Assembly (NCBI RefSeq): GCF_964019585.1
Contig: NZ_OZ026454.1
Location: 434,001 to 498,000 of the forward strand
From: Candidatus Mesenet endosymbiont of Agriotes lineatus
GTDB lineage: Bacteria; Pseudomonadota; Alphaproteobacteria; Rickettsiales; Anaplasmataceae
Direction: 5' to 3'
DNA length: 64,000 nt
Position numbers and translations under genes: made by a program. A model generated the notes under the pieces. It had not been told where the DNA came from. It saw nothing but the letters and a program-made list of their open reading frames with translations, and made no database searches. Shown here piece after piece: positions 1-10,247 of the stretch. Every line of letters starts with the position of its first letter. Position 1 is the stretch's first letter.

Positions 1-1407
1 CTTGCTAAAGAAGGTTTTAAGATATTTAAACGTTATGTCTTTAGAAAGGCTCTGAAGAGGTTAAAAGATAGCATTGATGAACAAACAGTTGATTACTTCC
101 ATTGTTTTTCTAATGTTATAGGTTCTATGAAAGCAAACTCTAGAAATCTTTCTCACTCAACAAAGCTTGCTGCTTTTTATTTTAAGAACATTCATGATTT
201 AAGTTTAGACAAATTTCAAGGCAAATATGATGAAGAAGCATATATTGTTGCCCAGGGAGAAGTAGGTTTTTCATCCAACCAAAAAATGGGAACTTATGCC
301 TTTTTTGACTGTATTGCTTTGGTAATCCAAGACTTTAATAGTAAAAAAACAGCACTCATTCATGTAGATTGGGGCGTTACTGAAGATCACTTATCTAATC
401 TACTTAAGTACATGCCTACTGGTAGCAAAAGAGTTGTTTTGATGGGAGCACAAGGAAATGGAAACTCACAGAAGAATCTCGAAAAAATAATAAGGGCTTT
501 GTTGAAGTATGGACATAATATTCATATTAATCATTCCAATATCTTTTGCACTTATGGTGGCGTTACCTCATGTATAGTTGATCCTATTACTTTTAAGATA
601 AGATATCTTGTACCTAAATTGGAGATAAATAAAGAATTTAAACTATGTTCTCAACCTAGAGTGCTTCGAATATTTAACAATGCAGTGCATACAGAAAATG
701 ATCCTGGGTATTCTATATCTTTTAACAATAGATTTAAAGACAGGCTTGAATACGCTTTTGATTTAGACATAAAAGAATCTTACTTACCCATAGAGATTTG
801 TAAAGAAACTGCAAATAGTGTATTTAATATTATAAAATATATGAATATTAATAACAATTATCCTTTTTACAGTGTAAATGAAAACTATGTTCAATGTCAT
901 GTTGAGTGTTGCGTAAAAAATGCAATAGATAACGTTAAAAATGGTGGTCAAGGTAATTCTAATGAATTAGAATTGACAAGAGTAATGGAATTATACTGTA
1001 ATGCCTTAAATAATCTAAGGGGTGCAATAGAAGAATATACTTCTTCCTTAAAGGTTTTAAATTTTTTAAAGAAGAGTTTTATTAGAAACGTTGTTGAAAT
1101 ACTAAAAACCAAAAAGATCTTTATTGGCTCAAATTCTCAAGAGTTAAATTTGGAATTTCTAATTTTCATAAAATCATTTAAACTTGAAAAGCTTAATAAA
1201 GAAGAATTTGAATTGCAAGCTTCAAAATTAATTGATGATTTGAAATCATATCAATTACCATTTTCAACTGACTTTAGTGATCTTGATAGGTGTCAAAAGT
1301 TAAGAGAATTTATGGTAAGAAATAAAAATGCAGACACATCAACTCCATCTACTGGATTGCTTGAAGTGGTCTTGCCAGAAGTACCGAGTTTTATATGTTA
1401 CAGATAA
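1..1407 (+). CDS. NTAN1/CheD-like amidohydrolase-domain protein (5' end outside window)
   Basis: The reading frame is open from base 1, so the true start is probably upstream; the first in-window ATG is at 127. Numbered from that Met, residues 38-165 resemble the protein N-terminal asparagine amidohydrolase (NTAN1) domain and, more distantly, CheD deamidases. Thr56, Cys62 and His79 sit in MGTYAFFDC and LIHVDWG. The Cys-to-His spacing of 17 equals that of NTAN1 and CheD, and the Thr lies six residues before the Cys as in CheD. A later VVLMGAQGN stretch and a YGG turn match the second half of the fold. NTAN1 enzymes deamidate N-terminal Asn and feed the eukaryotic Arg/N-degron pathway. Residues 180-426 are unrecognised. 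No chemotaxis genes are seen, so a CheD role is unlikely. A host-directed effector role is inference. Confidence 0.6.
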   Translation, partial: LAKEGFKIFKRYVFRKALKRLKDSIDEQTVDYFHCFSNVIGSMKANSRNLSHSTKLAAFYFKNIHDLSLDKFQGKYDEEAYIVAQGEVGFSSNQKMGTYAFFDCIALVIQDFNSKKTALIHVDWGVTEDHLSNLLKYMPTGSKRVVLMGAQGNGNSQKNLEKIIRALLKYGHNIHINHSNIFCTYGGVTSCIVDPITFKIRYLVPKLEINKEFKLCSQPRVLRIFNNAVHTENDPGYSISFNNRFKDRLEYAFDLDIKESYLPIEICKETANSVFNIIKYMNINNNYPFYSVNENYVQCHVECCVKNAIDNVKNGGQGNSNELELTRVMELYCNALNNLRGAIEEYTSSLKVLNFLKKSFIRNVVEILKTKKIFIGSNSQELNLEFLIFIKSFKLEKLNKEEFELQASKLIDDLKSYQLPFSTDFSDLDRCQKLREFMVRNKNADTSTPSTGLLEVVLPEVPSFICYR

Positions 1408-1429
1408 ATACACTTTTATTTTAACTTTT

Positions 1430-1855
1430 TTATTCTATATCTATTAGCTCATATCCTGCAAAGAAAAAAGCAATTTCTCTCTTAGCGTTTTCAATGCTAT
1501 CTGAACCATGTACACAATTAGCATCAATATTATCGGCAAGATCACCTCTTATTGTTCCTTTTTCTGCTTGTTTTGGATCTGTAGCCCCCATAATGGTTCT
1601 GTATTTGCTCACAGCATTTTCTCCAGATATAACCTGGATAACAATAGAGCCAGAAGTCATAAATTCAACAAGATCAGAAAAAAAAGGCCTTTCTTTATGG
1701 ATCTCATAAAATAGCTCTGCTTGCTCTTTTGTCAGTAGCATTTTTTTCTGGGCAATAATTTTTAATCCAGATCGTTCAATATATGAAATAACCTCGCCTA
1801 TAATATTGCGTTTTATTACATCAGGTTTTAAAATAGAAAGAGTATTTTCGTTCAA
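1430..1855 (-). CDS. ndk: Nucleoside diphosphate kinase
   Basis: This enzyme transfers the gamma phosphate from ATP to NDPs through a phosphohistidine. The 141-residue protein has the family's normal length. It opens with the typical [13 protein letters not shown] strand, and the active-site motif NCVHGSDS places the catalytic His at residue 116. Arg and Thr residues lining the nucleotide pocket ([16 protein letters not shown]) are present. The gene is monocistronic, convergent with the gene before it and divergent from the membrane-protein gene after it. Nothing is missing. Confidence 0.97.
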   Translation of the reverse strand: MNENTLSILKPDVIKRNIIGEVISYIERSGLKIIAQKKMLLTKEQAELFYEIHKERPFFSDLVEFMTSGSIVIQVISGENAVSKYRTIMGATDPKQAEKGTIRGDLADNIDANCVHGSDSIENAKREIAFFFAGYELIDIE

Positions 1856-1976
1856 AATTTATCCTTTTTTAGTTATTAATTAACAGTATCATTTTACTTA
1901 TAAATTTTCAAATTTAAAAGGGATTTTTTTCATTGTACTTAAAGCTAGCATACAATATAGTTAGTTTTGAAAATAA

Positions 1977-2957
1977 ATGATAGAGATACAGATGGGAGAT
2001 TGCTGTAATAAAAAAGGTCAAGCTGACTCTGATAAAGAGTTAGGTGATAAAAAAAGAAAAAATTTCGCATACTTTAATCACATTAAATCATCTGTATTTT
2101 GTGCAGTTAAGGGTCATTTTACATTTCAATTGGCGTTTATAAGCTATATTAATTACTCCCTACGTTATTTATTGCTTAAACAACAAAATAGCAATGGAGC
2201 ATTGACAGAAAAATATTGCTACCTAAAAAAAAATGCTGCTTTTTCAATGGTAAGAAATACCATTCCGTTTTTTGAGGTTGCTATTGTTATGCCGCTTGTA
2301 TGCTTTGGAATACCAAGAATTCCAGGTATAGATAGCGTTTTAAAAGATCATATGTACTTATACTGCATCTTGACTTGCATTGTCTTAATGATAGTTATTT
2401 GTTTGACAGTTAGAGCTTTTGAGCTACGCGAGAAGTTAACTAAGTGTTTTTATAAAGATTACAATTTAGAAGAAATCAAAAATAGTTTTAAGCAAGATGA
2501 TATCTATTACCCAATCTATAAAAACGGAATTTTGATGTTCAATTCTCTCAACCAAAGTAATTATAAAGATAAACAAAATTCACCTTCAAGAGGGGATTTT
2601 ATTTTACTAGTTTTGTTAAACTTAATTGCATTACCACTTAAGTTAATACAAGCTACCACTATGCTATCTCTTTCCATTGTAGAGTTCGGTGAAGCAATAT
2701 TTAATTTTCCTTTCGATCTACTCACTTGCTGCAGCGATAAAGATAAGTTTGCTGCAACTAAAAACGGTCTAAAGCGCTCTGGGTATTTATTTTATGGGTT
2801 TATCAGAAATGCTATTGATATAACTTTTTTTCCAGTTACGGTTTTTGTGGATAGTCATTACCAAATTTATAAAAACATGAGTTCTCCCTTTAAATGCCTG
2901 GATAATGCAGCAGCTAAATGTATAGGAGAGGTAAAGTCTACATGCTGTAATGCATAG
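1977..2957 (+). CDS. Hypothetical membrane protein overlapping hemH
   Basis: I do not recognise this 326-residue protein. Hydrophobic segments lie near residues 95-115, 125-147, 205-235 and 270-290, so it is probably a multi-pass inner-membrane protein; the loops are rich in Lys, Asn and Cys (a CCNKKG start and a CCNA end). An ATG at 1992 (MGDCCN) is an alternative start. The 3' end overlaps the hemH start by 8 bases, which suggests co-transcription and translational coupling. A role linked to haem is possible from context only. Confidence 0.75.
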   Translation: MIEIQMGDCCNKKGQADSDKELGDKKRKNFAYFNHIKSSVFCAVKGHFTFQLAFISYINYSLRYLLLKQQNSNGALTEKYCYLKKNAAFSMVRNTIPFFEVAIVMPLVCFGIPRIPGIDSVLKDHMYLYCILTCIVLMIVICLTVRAFELREKLTKCFYKDYNLEEIKNSFKQDDIYYPIYKNGILMFNSLNQSNYKDKQNSPSRGDFILLVLLNLIALPLKLIQATTMLSLSIVEFGEAIFNFPFDLLTCCSDKDKFAATKNGLKRSGYLFYGFIRNAIDITFFPVTVFVDSHYQIYKNMSSPFKCLDNAAAKCIGEVKSTCCNA

Positions 2958-3975
2958 GAAAAAAATTGCTGTAGTTTTATTTAATCTAGGTGGGCCATCC
3001 TCTTTAGGCACTGTAGAGCCTTTCTTATTTAATCTTTTTTATGATAGAAGAATAATCAATTTACCAAATCCTTTGCGGTTTCTCTTAGCAAAGCTAATCT
3101 CCAAGAAACGGCTGAGTGCAGCAATAGAAATATATAAGCAAATAGGTGGAAAATCACCAATTCTTAAAGCAACAGAAATGCAAGCAAAGACATTGGAAGA
3201 TAAGCTAAATAAAAGTAATAGTGATATTTATAAAACTTTTGTTTGCATGCGTTATTCACCTCCATTTGCTGATGGAGTTATACAAAACGTTGATAAGTTT
3301 AATCCAGATAAAGTTATCTTATTGCCACTATATCCACAATATTCTACTACTACAACATTATCTGCAATTGAAAATTGGTACAGAGCAGTTTCTTATTATA
3401 AGTTTAATTTTACAACAGAAATTACCTGTTGCTATTATGATAATCAAAACTTTATCAAGTCTTATAGTAATTTAATAATAAAATATTATAAATTAGCTAG
3501 TAAGTTTGGGAAACCAAGGGTTCTATTTTCTGCTCATAGTTTGCCTATTAGTATAATTAAGCAGGGAGATCCATATGCATGGCAAATAGAAAAGACAAGT
3601 GAGCTGATAGCTGAGTCTTTAAATATTGAAAATTTGGATTGGACCATATGTTATCAAAGTAAAATTGGCCCTGTAAAATGGCTAGAGCCTAGCACTAAAG
3701 ATGAGCTATTGCGTGCTAAGAATGACAAAGTACCAGTGATTTTAGTACCCATTGCATTTGTCTCTGAACATTCTGAAACTTTAGTGGAATTAGACATAGA
3801 ATATAAAAAGTTAATGCTCAATCATTGTTACTACCGTATTCCTACACCAGGCACTGATATTTTTTTTATTAATTGTTTGCTTCAGATTTGTTTGAATATG
3901 AAAAACAGTAAGTGTTGCAAGGGATATAAAATGTGTTGGAAAAATTATAATTCTGAGTGTTTTTATTTAAAATAG
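2950..3975 (+). CDS. hemH: Ferrochelatase
   Basis: Ferrochelatase inserts Fe2+ into protoporphyrin IX, the last step of haem synthesis, at the inner membrane. The 341-residue protein begins with the family strand [11 protein letters not shown], has MRYSPP at residues 100-105, the metal-binding His196 in FSAHSLP, and the conserved Glu near 277 in [12 protein letters not shown]. The last 30 residues are Cys- and Lys-rich and look lineage-specific. The ATG overlaps the end of the preceding membrane-protein gene. Haem produced here would serve the petABC cytochromes in this window. Confidence 0.96.
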   Translation: MHRKKIAVVLFNLGGPSSLGTVEPFLFNLFYDRRIINLPNPLRFLLAKLISKKRLSAAIEIYKQIGGKSPILKATEMQAKTLEDKLNKSNSDIYKTFVCMRYSPPFADGVIQNVDKFNPDKVILLPLYPQYSTTTTLSAIENWYRAVSYYKFNFTTEITCCYYDNQNFIKSYSNLIIKYYKLASKFGKPRVLFSAHSLPISIIKQGDPYAWQIEKTSELIAESLNIENLDWTICYQSKIGPVKWLEPSTKDELLRAKNDKVPVILVPIAFVSEHSETLVELDIEYKKLMLNHCYYRIPTPGTDIFFINCLLQICLNMKNSKCCKGYKMCWKNYNSECFYLK

Positions 3976-4064
3976 TAATAGATAAATAACTTGTATACCT
4001 TTGAGAAGTATGATATTAACATAATTAATCTTTAATAATTTATAAAATAACCTTTAAGGTGTTT

Positions 4065-4337
4065 ATGTCGATAACTTCTGAGAAAAAAAATGAATTAATT
4101 AATGAATATTGTATTGCAAAAAATGATACAGGTTCATCTTTTATTCAGTGTGCAATTTTAAGTGAGAGAATTAGTAATTTAACAGATCATTTTAAAATAC
4201 ATAAGAAAGACTATCATTCTAAACGTGGGTTGTTAATCCTAATAGGTAGAAGACGTAGACATTTAAACTATGTAAAACATAAACATGGTGATGAGGAGTA
4301 TAAAAAATTAATAAAAAGGTTAGGTATTAGGAAATAA
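4065..4337 (+). CDS. rpsO: 30S ribosomal protein S15
   Basis: S15 is a primary 16S rRNA-binding protein of the small subunit. The 90-residue product has the core motifs [27 protein letters not shown] and [10 protein letters not shown] choose ATG 4065 rather than the in-frame GTG at 4059, because an AAGG Shine-Dalgarno at 4056-4059 is well spaced for the ATG and S15 proteins start at this point. It is followed after 21 bases by pnp, the widely conserved rpsO-pnp pair. Confidence 0.96.
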   Translation: MSITSEKKNELINEYCIAKNDTGSSFIQCAILSERISNLTDHFKIHKKDYHSKRGLLILIGRRRRHLNYVKHKHGDEEYKKLIKRLGIRK

Positions 4338-4358
4338 TTTTTATTAGAAGGATATAGT

Positions 4359-6704
4359 ATGTTTAAAATGATCAAAGAATCGATAGAGTGGAATGGATGT
4401 GTTTTGTCTTTAGAAACCGGCAAAATAGCACGTCAAGCAAACGGTTCAGTAGTTGTAAGTTATGGTGATACAACGGTATTAGTAACTGTTGTAGTTGGAC
4501 AGGTAAAGGAAGATGTTGATTTTTTACCTTTAACTGTGCAGTTTGTTGCAAAAAGTTATGCTGCGGGCAAAATTCCCGGTGGTTTTTTTAAAAGAGAAGG
4601 TAAACCATCAGAAAGAGAAACTTTAATTTCTCGATTAATAGACAGGAGTATAAGACCGCTGTTTCCAGAGGGTTTTTATAATGAAGTAAGTGTAATATGT
4701 AACTTACTCACTTACGATATGATAAATGTGCCAGAAGTACCGGCGCTTGTTGGTGCTGCTGCTGCCTTGGCTATCTCTGGTTTACCGCTTAATGGAAGCA
4801 TTGCTGGCGCAAGAGTTGGCTGTTGTTTTGATAAAAATAACAATTGTAATTATATGCTTAATCCATCTGTAAAGGAGATGTCATCAAGCAATTTAGATCT
4901 GTTTTTATCTGGTAATGAAGACTCTATACTTATGGTTGAGTCTGAAGCGAATGAGTTATCTGAAGATCAAATGCTTGAAGCTATAAAGTATGGTCATGAA
5001 AAATTTCAAGATGTAATTAAATTTATAAAGAATTTTGCTAGCAAAGTTGGTAAAAATTCTACTGCTTTTATTTCTAATGAGGAAGATGAGGGTTTTGTTG
5101 ATGGGGATAACGCAAATAGTGATGATCTCATTGATAAAATTAAAGAAGAATACCAAAATAGTTTTATCCTTGCTTACAAAAATGTTGAAAAAAAAGGTAG
5201 AGTAAAGGCATTAAATAATGTTAGAAGTGATATATTAAAAGCTTTTACAGAAAAAGGACAAGATGAGCAATTTATATCTTGCGCAATCAAAAGCTTTGAA
5301 CGCACATTAGTTAGGAATATGATTATCTCTACAGGTAAAAGGATAGATGGGCGCTCTGCTACTGACATACGTTCGATAGGAGTTGAGGCTAATACTCTAC
5401 CAATAACTCATGGCTCTGCTCTTTTTACTAGAGGTAATACGCAAGCATTAGTTGTTGCTACTCTTGGCACTACTCAAGATGAGCAGATTGTTGATGATCT
5501 CGAAGGAAATAGGCGTGAACATTTTATGCTTCATTATAATTTTCCTCCTTATGCTGTTGGTGAATCTACAGCGTTACGTGCCCCAGGAAGAAGAGAAATT
5601 GGTCATGGTAAACTTGCGGAGCGTGCTATACGTGCTATTTTACCTGGTAAAGCAGATTTTCCATATACAATTAGATTAGTATCTGAAATTACAGAATCTG
5701 ATGGTTCTTCATCTATGGCAACAGTTTGTGGTGCATCGCTTGCGCTTATGGAATCAGGTGTTCCAATTAAATCTGCAGTTGCTGGTATTGCTATGGGACT
5801 GATAAAAGAAGAAAATAATAGTTATGCGGTTCTTTCTGATATATTAGGTGATGAAGATTACTTAGGTGATATGGATTTTAAAGTTGCAGGTACTAGGGGT
5901 GGTATCACAGCACTACAGATGGATATGAAAATCTTTGGTATAAGTTTTGATATTATTAAAGAGTCATTAGCACAAGCTAAAGATGGTAGATTTTATATAA
6001 TGGATAAAATGGATGATGTTAAATCAAAGCCAAATGATAATCTAAAAGAAAATGCCCCTAAAATGATGTCTATGGTTATAGATGAGAATAAAATTCGTAA
6101 TGTTATAGGAACAGGTGGTAAAAATATTAAAGATATACAAGAAAAGTGTAAAGCTGTTATCGATATACAAGGTGATGGTGCGGTAACGATTTTTGCACTA
6201 ACTACTAAATTAGCAAAAGATGCTAAAGAGATGATCGTTAATATTATAGCAGATCCTAAAGTAGGAGTGGTTTATGAAGCAAAAATTACTAAAATAGAAG
6301 AATACATTGCACATGCTGAATTTTTAGGTTCAAAACAGGGAAGAATACATATTAGTGAAATAGCAAATAAAAGAATATCTTCAATGCATGATCACTTAAG
6401 CATTGGAAAAGTTGTCAGGGCTGTAGTTATTGGAGTTGAACGCGACCGTTTTAAATTGTCTATGCGTAGAGTAGATCAAGAAACGGGAGAATTGTTTGAA
6501 AGTGAGCTTTATGAAGCACCAAAGAGTTTCTCAAGAGATAGGGATAATTCTTCTGATTATGAACATAGGTCTAGTAGAAAATATGATAGTAGTAGAGGTA
6601 AGCCTTCCTTTACAAGTAATAGAAGTCGTAATGGTAATTCTGGTAATTCTCGTTTTGGTGGAGGAAATGTTAATAATCCTAGGAAGCCGAAAATTTTTAC
6701 ATAG
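4359..6704 (+). CDS. pnp: Polynucleotide phosphorylase
   Basis: PNPase is a trimeric, phosphate-dependent 3'-5' exoribonuclease in RNA turnover. The 781 residues show two RNase PH domains (about 12-140 and 320-470, the second with the FFPP-like NFPPYAVGE and SDGSSSMATVCGASLALM regions), a helical linker, a KH domain with a GTGGKNI loop near 585, and an S1 domain near 635-700. The tail after 710 is a low-complexity Arg/Ser/Gly/Asn stretch, probably an RNA- or protein-binding extension. A clear AGAAGGA Shine-Dalgarno precedes the ATG. It pairs with rpsO upstream. Confidence 0.97.
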   Translation: MFKMIKESIEWNGCVLSLETGKIARQANGSVVVSYGDTTVLVTVVVGQVKEDVDFLPLTVQFVAKSYAAGKIPGGFFKREGKPSERETLISRLIDRSIRPLFPEGFYNEVSVICNLLTYDMINVPEVPALVGAAAALAISGLPLNGSIAGARVGCCFDKNNNCNYMLNPSVKEMSSSNLDLFLSGNEDSILMVESEANELSEDQMLEAIKYGHEKFQDVIKFIKNFASKVGKNSTAFISNEEDEGFVDGDNANSDDLIDKIKEEYQNSFILAYKNVEKKGRVKALNNVRSDILKAFTEKGQDEQFISCAIKSFERTLVRNMIISTGKRIDGRSATDIRSIGVEANTLPITHGSALFTRGNTQALVVATLGTTQDEQIVDDLEGNRREHFMLHYNFPPYAVGESTALRAPGRREIGHGKLAERAIRAILPGKADFPYTIRLVSEITESDGSSSMATVCGASLALMESGVPIKSAVAGIAMGLIKEENNSYAVLSDILGDEDYLGDMDFKVAGTRGGITALQMDMKIFGISFDIIKESLAQAKDGRFYIMDKMDDVKSKPNDNLKENAPKMMSMVIDENKIRNVIGTGGKNIKDIQEKCKAVIDIQGDGAVTIFALTTKLAKDAKEMIVNIIADPKVGVVYEAKITKIEEYIAHAEFLGSKQGRIHISEIANKRISSMHDHLSIGKVVRAVVIGVERDRFKLSMRRVDQETGELFESELYEAPKSFSRDRDNSSDYEHRSSRKYDSSRGKPSFTSNRSRNGNSGNSRFGGGNVNNPRKPKIFT

Positions 6705-6761
6705 TTTTTTCTTTACAGCAAATAGTATTATATTTTTAATAAGCTTGAGCGTTGCACTAAA

Positions 6762-7565
6762 TTGATATTTGATCGTAGTTTATACAGAAAATATAGAGAT
6801 AGAGCAGCTTGTTTAGATATAGAATGTGATTTCTTATTTAATAAGATAATTGATATAATATTTGAAAAGCTAAGCGTTTTTTTAAATCAAGATGAGAGCT
6901 TACTTCATTTAGGCTGTAGGAATGATAGGTTAGTTGATCTTTTACAAAGTAGTAACTTTTCTTTAAAGGAAAAGTTACTACAGTGCGATATTTCTTACAA
7001 TGCGATAAATAAGATAAAATACGGTAAGAAGATTGTACTTGATGAAGAATTTTTACCTTTTATGGAACAAACGTTCGATATTGTAGTGAGCACGATGTCG
7101 CTACATTGTGTTAATAAATTGCCAGGTGTTTTACTAAGAATTAACGATATTCTTAAAAAAGATGGTGTGTTTATTGGTACTATTTTTGGCATACAAACTT
7201 TAAATGAACTGCGACAATCTATATTGAGCATTGAGTCAAAATCTGGTGCGGTGACATCTAGAGTGATACCATTTATAAATGCAGTGGATGCTTCTAACTT
7301 ATTAAGGCAGAGTAAATTTATAAGTTCAGTATTAGATGTATATATTATAACTATAAAATACAAAAGTGTACTTGATTTATTTCATGATTTAAGAAACATG
7401 GGAGAAGCTAATATGCTACACATAAGAAACAAAAATTTTTTATCTAAAAGTCTGATTGCTGAGATTGAAAAGTTTTATATAGATAATTTTGCACAAGATG
7501 ATCATTATATTCCAGCAACGTTTGAGGTGATAATTATGCAAGGTGCTAAATCTAAAATTACATAA
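6762..7565 (+). CDS. SAM-dependent methyltransferase-fold protein, NDUFAF5/BioC-like
   Basis: The 267-residue class I methyltransferase fold has the SAM-binding motif I region LLHLGCRNDRL, an acidic DIS turn, and motif IV-like FDIVVSTMSLHCVN. The N-terminus IFDRSLYRKYRDRAA is typical of the alphaproteobacterial/mitochondrial NDUFAF5 group (a complex I assembly hydroxylase), which resembles BioC. It starts at TTG 6762; no in-frame ATG lies between the upstream stop at 6723 and this codon, so a rare start is likely. The 3' end overlaps rlmE. Motif I is Cys-containing and weaker than usual, so catalysis is not certain. A role in respiratory complex I assembly is inference. Confidence 0.7.
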   Translation: MIFDRSLYRKYRDRAACLDIECDFLFNKIIDIIFEKLSVFLNQDESLLHLGCRNDRLVDLLQSSNFSLKEKLLQCDISYNAINKIKYGKKIVLDEEFLPFMEQTFDIVVSTMSLHCVNKLPGVLLRINDILKKDGVFIGTIFGIQTLNELRQSILSIESKSGAVTSRVIPFINAVDASNLLRQSKFISSVLDVYIITIKYKSVLDLFHDLRNMGEANMLHIRNKNFLSKSLIAEIEKFYIDNFAQDDHYIPATFEVIIMQGAKSKIT

Positions 7566-8229
7566 TTTAAGTAGAGAGTTAAATATAAGAATAAAAATTA
7601 GAACCGCAAAGGGAAGGAAAATATCATCTACTAAGTGGTTATCTCGTCATGTTAATGATAGGTATGTTAAAAATGCACGTACTAGTGGCTATAGATCACG
7701 TTCTGCTTTTAAGCTCATTGAAATAGATGATAAGTTTGGGCTTTTTAAAGCATGTCATAAAGTGATTGATTTAGGGGCACATCCTGGTGGCTGGTCACAA
7801 GTTATAGTACAAAGAGTTATTAAAAATAATCAAGGTTTAGTTTTTGCTGTTGATATTCAAAAAATTGAAGATATTCAGGACGTAAAATTTGTGCAGTGTG
7901 ATATCATAAATGATGCACATATTTTACATAATAAGCTGGGCTCTTATAAATTTGATCTAATACTTTCTGATATGGCACCAGAATCCTGCGGTTGTAGCAG
8001 AACTGACCATATTAGAATTATTAATCTTTGCGAGGCAGCGTTTACAGTTGCTAAGCAGTTTCTAGATAAAGATGGCAAGTTTGTAGTAAAAATATTTCCA
8101 GGTGAATACGAGAAACCATTTCTAAGTGAGTTAAAGCAGGCTTTTAAAATAGTAAAATATTTCAAACCCAAATCTAGCAGGGCTGACTCTGCAGAAATAT
8201 ATTTACTTGGGTTAGGTTTTTGTTTATAA
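7543..8229 (+). CDS. rlmE: 23S rRNA 2'-O-methyltransferase (U2552)
   Basis: RlmE/FtsJ methylates U2552 in the A-loop of 23S rRNA and aids 50S maturation. The conserved block begins with RYVKNARTSGYRSRSAFKL. The K-D-K-E tetrad is present: Lys in SAFKL, Asp in LSDMAPE, Lys in VVKIFPG and Glu in SAEIYLLG. The SAM motif reads VIDLGAHPGGWSQV. The listed GTG start overlaps the preceding gene by 23 bases; no ATG occurs before the conserved region, so the start is uncertain within about 25 codons. It is convergent with folC. Confidence 0.94.
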   Translation: MLNLKLHNLSRELNIRIKIRTAKGRKISSTKWLSRHVNDRYVKNARTSGYRSRSAFKLIEIDDKFGLFKACHKVIDLGAHPGGWSQVIVQRVIKNNQGLVFAVDIQKIEDIQDVKFVQCDIINDAHILHNKLGSYKFDLILSDMAPESCGCSRTDHIRIINLCEAAFTVAKQFLDKDGKFVVKIFPGEYEKPFLSELKQAFKIVKYFKPKSSRADSAEIYLLGLGFCL

Positions 8230-8238
8230 GAAAAAAAT

Positions 8239-9528
8239 CTAATTTTCCAGCATAAAATCAGCTGCTAGAAATAATGATCCGCAAACTATTATGGTTTCAG
8301 CCTCACTACAAGCAGCTTCATTTAATATCTTAGATATCGCATTACTTAATGAATCGCAAGCTATAGCGTTTATTCCTGCAGCTACTGCTTTCTCCTCAAC
8401 AAACTTGGCATTTTGGCTGCGTGGTTCTGATTTAACGCAAACTGTACATAGTAGCCTAGTATGGATTTTAATATGCTTTAAGAACTCTTCTATATCCTTA
8501 TCTTTTGTTACACCAAGTATAATATACACACCTTTTTTAAAATTATTTGCTATCCATTCAGATAAAATCTGAGCTCCTGCAGGGTTATGAGCACCATCTA
8601 TAAATAATTTCCAATCAGTAGGCAACATATCTATTAATTGTCCACTTTTAATATGTTCAAGTCTTGCAGGCCAATACGTTTTTTTTATTCCAGAAGCAAT
8701 GTGTTCATAATCTATATTATAGTTATATTTTCCGCTCAGTATACTACATGCCGCTATTGCATTACCAGCATTAGTTATTTGGTGTGCTCCTTGTAAAGAT
8801 GGCAAAGGTAAGTGTAAAGATTGAGCCGATGATTGAAATAATATGGAATGACTATCATGTTGTTTGCATATCCATTCATATTCTCCTCTATATAAAGGAG
8901 ATTTATTTTTAGACACATAAAACTCTAGTATTCTCATCACGGAATCTTGTTGTGGAGCTATAACGCAGGTAACATTGGGCTTTATTATACCAGCCTTCTC
9001 ACCAGCAATAATCTCTACTGTTGATCCAAGATATTCAGTATGCTCAAGCGATATGGAGGTAATAATTGTAAGTAAAGGGTTATCTATCACATTTGTTGCA
9101 TCAAGGCGGCCACCCATTCCCACCTCAACTAGTAATATATCAGCTTTTATGCGTGAAAATACTAAAAATGCAGCAGCTGTTGTGCCTTCAAAAAAGGTAA
9201 TGGCAATACCTTCAGCAGCAATTCTGCACTCTTCCAATATACTATATAACTCTCTATCTGCTATGTGTTTTCCTGTTAGGGTTATTCTCTCATTAAAATT
9301 GATTAAATGGGGTGACGTATAAGTATGAACTTTATAACCCGCAGCTTCCATTATATGGCCAATGAAGGCTATTGTTGACCCCTTACCGTTAGTACCTGCA
9401 ACATGTATTACCGGAGGTAATTTCTTTTCTGGATTTCCAAGTCTATCTAATAGCTTAAATATGCGATCAAGATCAAAGTCTTGAGGCCTAAAACCTAAAG
9501 GCTTAGGCCAATGAGGCATACGTACCAT
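8239..9528 (-). CDS. folC: Bifunctional folylpolyglutamate/dihydrofolate synthase
   Basis: FolC adds glutamate to (dihydro)folates. The 429-residue protein has the ATP loop GTNGKGST at 45-52, the omega-loop TYTSPHL region, VEVGMGGRLDATN and a C-terminal ligase domain with FIDGAHNPAG. Length is normal for the Mur-ligase-like family. The ATG lies only one base after the stop of the MlaC-like gene, so the two are co-transcribed. It is convergent with rlmE. Confidence 0.95.
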   Translation of the reverse strand: MVRMPHWPKPLGFRPQDFDLDRIFKLLDRLGNPEKKLPPVIHVAGTNGKGSTIAFIGHIMEAAGYKVHTYTSPHLINFNERITLTGKHIADRELYSILEECRIAAEGIAITFFEGTTAAAFLVFSRIKADILLVEVGMGGRLDATNVIDNPLLTIITSISLEHTEYLGSTVEIIAGEKAGIIKPNVTCVIAPQQDSVMRILEFYVSKNKSPLYRGEYEWICKQHDSHSILFQSSAQSLHLPLPSLQGAHQITNAGNAIAACSILSGKYNYNIDYEHIASGIKKTYWPARLEHIKSGQLIDMLPTDWKLFIDGAHNPAGAQILSEWIANNFKKGVYIILGVTKDKDIEEFLKHIKIHTRLLCTVCVKSEPRSQNAKFVEEKAVAAGINAIACDSLSNAISKILNEAACSEAETIIVCGSLFLAADFMLEN

Positions 9529-9529
9529 T

Positions 9530-10174
9530 TTAAAAATTACTGTTGAGATTAGATTGTTTTAAAGTAGCTATGATATTCTTAAGTCCATGGTCTTCTATTT
9601 TCTGTTCAAATTTTAAGCGTTGTATTATATTAATATTAATACCATCAACTGTAATATCAGTTATGCAAAATGAATCATTAGATTTTCTAAGTTTATAACT
9701 CATATTGGTAAAGTCGTTGTTATTGCTGAGTCTTGTACTGACTAAATAACTGTTATTTTCTAAGTGCTGATTACCAATTACAGTTACTTTATTGCCTTTA
9801 AATTTATATAAGTTACTAACATATAAATGTTCTAAGTAAGTACTATATTCTTTAATAAAGACTTCTTTTTCCTCTTCACTCGCTAATTGCCAATGTTTCC
9901 CCATAACAAATTTTGCCATTTTTCGAATATCAATATTCTCCTTTATTATTTTTCTTAGTTCTTGATAATCATGCTCCTTAGATTCACCAGATATATTGTT
10001 TATTTGATAGTTAAGGGAGCGTATAAAATCACGAGACCTTCTTAAATCTTCCGCTACATCTGGTTTTTCTATTTGATTAATTGAGGATGCTTGTTTTGCA
10101 AAACAATTATTACTTATAATCAATAAAAACATCAAAATTATAAAACTAGATTTTGTCAAAAATCTTATATTCAT
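9530..10174 (-). CDS. MlaC/Ttg2D-family periplasmic phospholipid-binding protein
   Basis: The family shuttles phospholipids between outer and inner membrane. An N-terminal signal peptide (hydrophobic core FIILMFLLIISNN, cleavage after CFA) is followed by an MlaC-like domain: IDIRKMAKFVMGKHW, a FIKEYSTYLEHLY helix, and a central strand block ending SFCITDITVDGININI. I choose ATG 10174 rather than GTG 10180. It directly precedes folC with a one-base gap. Co-transcription with folC is probably neighbourly rather than functional. Confidence 0.85.
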   Translation of the reverse strand: MNIRFLTKSSFIILMFLLIISNNCFAKQASSINQIEKPDVAEDLRRSRDFIRSLNYQINNISGESKEHDYQELRKIIKENIDIRKMAKFVMGKHWQLASEEEKEVFIKEYSTYLEHLYVSNLYKFKGNKVTVIGNQHLENNSYLVSTRLSNNNDFTNMSYKLRKSNDSFCITDITVDGININIIQRLKFEQKIEDHGLKNIIATLKQSNLNSNF

Positions 10175-10247
10175 TACCACTACCTAAACTCTTATTACTT
10201 AATTAAATAACAACTGAAAAATAAAAATTAATTAACAGTAGAGAAAA

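Noticed and set aside
6995-7363. 122-residue frame antisense to the methyltransferase gene
   Set aside because: Shadow of a well-supported gene; no family match or leader.
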